NCBI GenBank assembly: GCA_002401215.1
Contig: NVSL01000019.1
Location: 16,837 to 23,480, forward strand
Direction of reading: 5' to 3'
Source of the DNA: Flavobacteriaceae bacterium
Lineage (GTDB): Bacteria > Bacteroidota > Bacteroidia > Flavobacteriales > Flavobacteriaceae
Length of the DNA: 6,644 nucleotides
Part shown: positions 6,092-6,644 of the stretch, one piece after another
Numbering within the stretch: the stretch's first letter is position 1
How the letters are laid out: each line of letters opens with the position of its first letter
Position numbers and translations under genes: made by a program
Notes under the pieces: generated by a model
What the model was told of the DNA's origin: nothing
The model's input: the letters and a program-made list of their open reading frames with translations, nothing else
Databases searched by the model: none

Positions 6092-6276
6092 CGTCTTTGC
6101 GAGGAGGTACGACGTGGCAATCTCATGATGACAATTTCGAAATCCATCAACAGATCGCCACGTCGCTCGTGCCTCACTTCTCGCGAAGACGTCTTTGCGA
6201 ACATCGTGAAGCAATCTCATAATGATGTAACAATTTTTAATGAGATCACTTCGTCTCTCCTCCTCGCGATGTCAAC
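6092..6276. repeat. Array of four REP-like units in alternating orientation (BIME-like)
   Basis: Four related units of about 35-40 nt fill the gap before the ligase gene. Unit 1 (6092-6132) reads TTTGCGAGGAGGTACGACG then TGGCAATCTC. Unit 2 (6152-6191) is its inverted, diverged copy (AGATCGCCACGTCG ... TCTCGCGAAGACG). Unit 3 (6190-6228) is again direct (GTCTTTGCGAACATCGTGAA, GCAATCTC). Unit 4 (6242-6276) is inverted (GAGATCACTTCGTC ... CTCGCGATGTC). Units 1/2 and 3/4 can each fold into a long hairpin. The array is clearly more GC-rich than neighbouring intergenic DNA. The TTGCGAGGAGG...GCAATCTC core resembles a widespread dispersed bacterial repeat. No transposase is present in the window. The plus strand is open across it (6056-6289) but I call no protein. 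Confidence 0.75.
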
Positions 6277-6285
6277 AATAATTTT

Positions 6286-6644
6286 TTAAGACAACCCAGA
6301 AATAACTCCATTATCATCAATACTCATATTGGTAGATGCCGGCACACCCGGTAACCCCGGCATACGCATCATTTTTCCTAAAATAGGAATTACAAATCTT
6401 GCACCCGCTGCTATTTCTATTTCGCGAACCGTAACTTTAAACCCGGTTGGTCTTCCTCTTTTTGTTTCGTCGTCAGAGAAAGATTTCTGCGTTTTTGCCA
6501 TACATACTGCGAAATTATTAAATCCTAATCGGTCGATTCTCTTTAAATTTAACAATGCTTTTTTATCGAATACCACTCCGTCTGCGCCGTAAATTTCGCG
6601 GGCAATGGTTTCAATTTTTTCTTTCATTGGGTCATTCCAATCAT
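6286..6644 (-). CDS. fhs: Formate-tetrahydrofolate ligase, C-terminal part (gene continues beyond the window)
   Basis: This is the last 119 residues or so of a cytosolic enzyme usually about 555 residues long, which uses ATP to join formate and tetrahydrofolate into 10-formyl-tetrahydrofolate for one-carbon metabolism. The reading frame is open to the window edge (DWNDPMKEKIETIAREIYGA), so the Met at 6627 is internal, not a start. Recognised family features are IETIAREIYGADGV, the segment FAVCMAKTQKSFSDDETKRG, then FKVTVREIEIAAGARFVIPI and the near-terminal MRMPGLPGVPASTNM with the usual GLS ending. The catalytic P-loop lies in the part not shown. It converges on the lipoprotein gene, separated by the terminator and REP-like array. 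No lesions are visible. Confidence 0.93.
   Translation of the reverse strand, partial: DWNDPMKEKIETIAREIYGADGVVFDKKALLNLKRIDRLGFNNFAVCMAKTQKSFSDDETKRGRPTGFKVTVREIEIAAGARFVIPILGKMMRMPGLPGVPASTNMSIDDNGVISGLS

Noticed and set aside
6092..6276. CRISPR array
   Set aside because: The units alternate in orientation, diverge, and lack regular unique spacers, so they fit REP-like repeats instead.
6056..6289. Plus-strand 77-codon protein (FLRRQESIIY...)
   Set aside because: It is entirely the translation of dispersed repeat elements, a common source of false genes.
6329..6592. Plus-strand 87-codon open frame
   Set aside because: It is antisense to the well-conserved C-terminal part of formate-tetrahydrofolate ligase.

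Overview
The window is AT-rich DNA, probably from a marine Flavobacteriaceae member (phylum Bacteroidota). The evidence is a bacterial mevalonate-pathway operon, a UbiA-type prenyltransferase of the kind that accompanies it in flavobacteria, a TAnnTTTG-like promoter box, a Bacteroidota-style four-helix-bundle gene, and a lipoprotein with an acidic stretch after its lipid-anchored cysteine. The species cannot be named from this sequence.

Layout from left to right. Positions 23-1494 (minus strand) hold a decayed PafA-type alkaline phosphatase. It has lost its 5' end, carries a one-base deletion in a 7-A run, and has an in-frame stop 40 codons before its old C-terminus. Positions 1495-1660 are unidentified sequence beside the truncation. 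Positions 1673-5109 (minus strand) are a compact operon read mvaD, four-helix-bundle gene, mevalonate kinase, UbiA prenyltransferase, with gaps of 39, 39 and 44 nt. Positions 5130-5280 are degenerate microrepeats. Positions 5321-5920 (plus strand) encode a small orphan lipoprotein. Positions 5921-6285 hold a perfect 20-bp-stem terminator followed by REP-like units in alternating orientation. Positions 6286-6644 (minus strand) are the C-terminal end of formate-tetrahydrofolate ligase, which runs off the window.

Mevalonate kinase phosphorylates mevalonate, and MvaD makes isopentenyl diphosphate from diphosphomevalonate. The UbiA protein would attach a prenyl chain made from that product to an acceptor in the membrane. 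The intermediate step, phosphomevalonate kinase, is not encoded here. The four-helix-bundle gene has no known role in this pathway and looks inserted: 25-nt imperfect inverted repeats (21/25 matches) flank it, and the right copy covers the last codons and stop of mvaD.

I see no clear new multi-gene system. The most interesting signals are small-scale: the repeat-flanked four-helix-bundle cassette inside an essential operon, a palindrome carried inside the mvaD reading frame, and the REP-like array.
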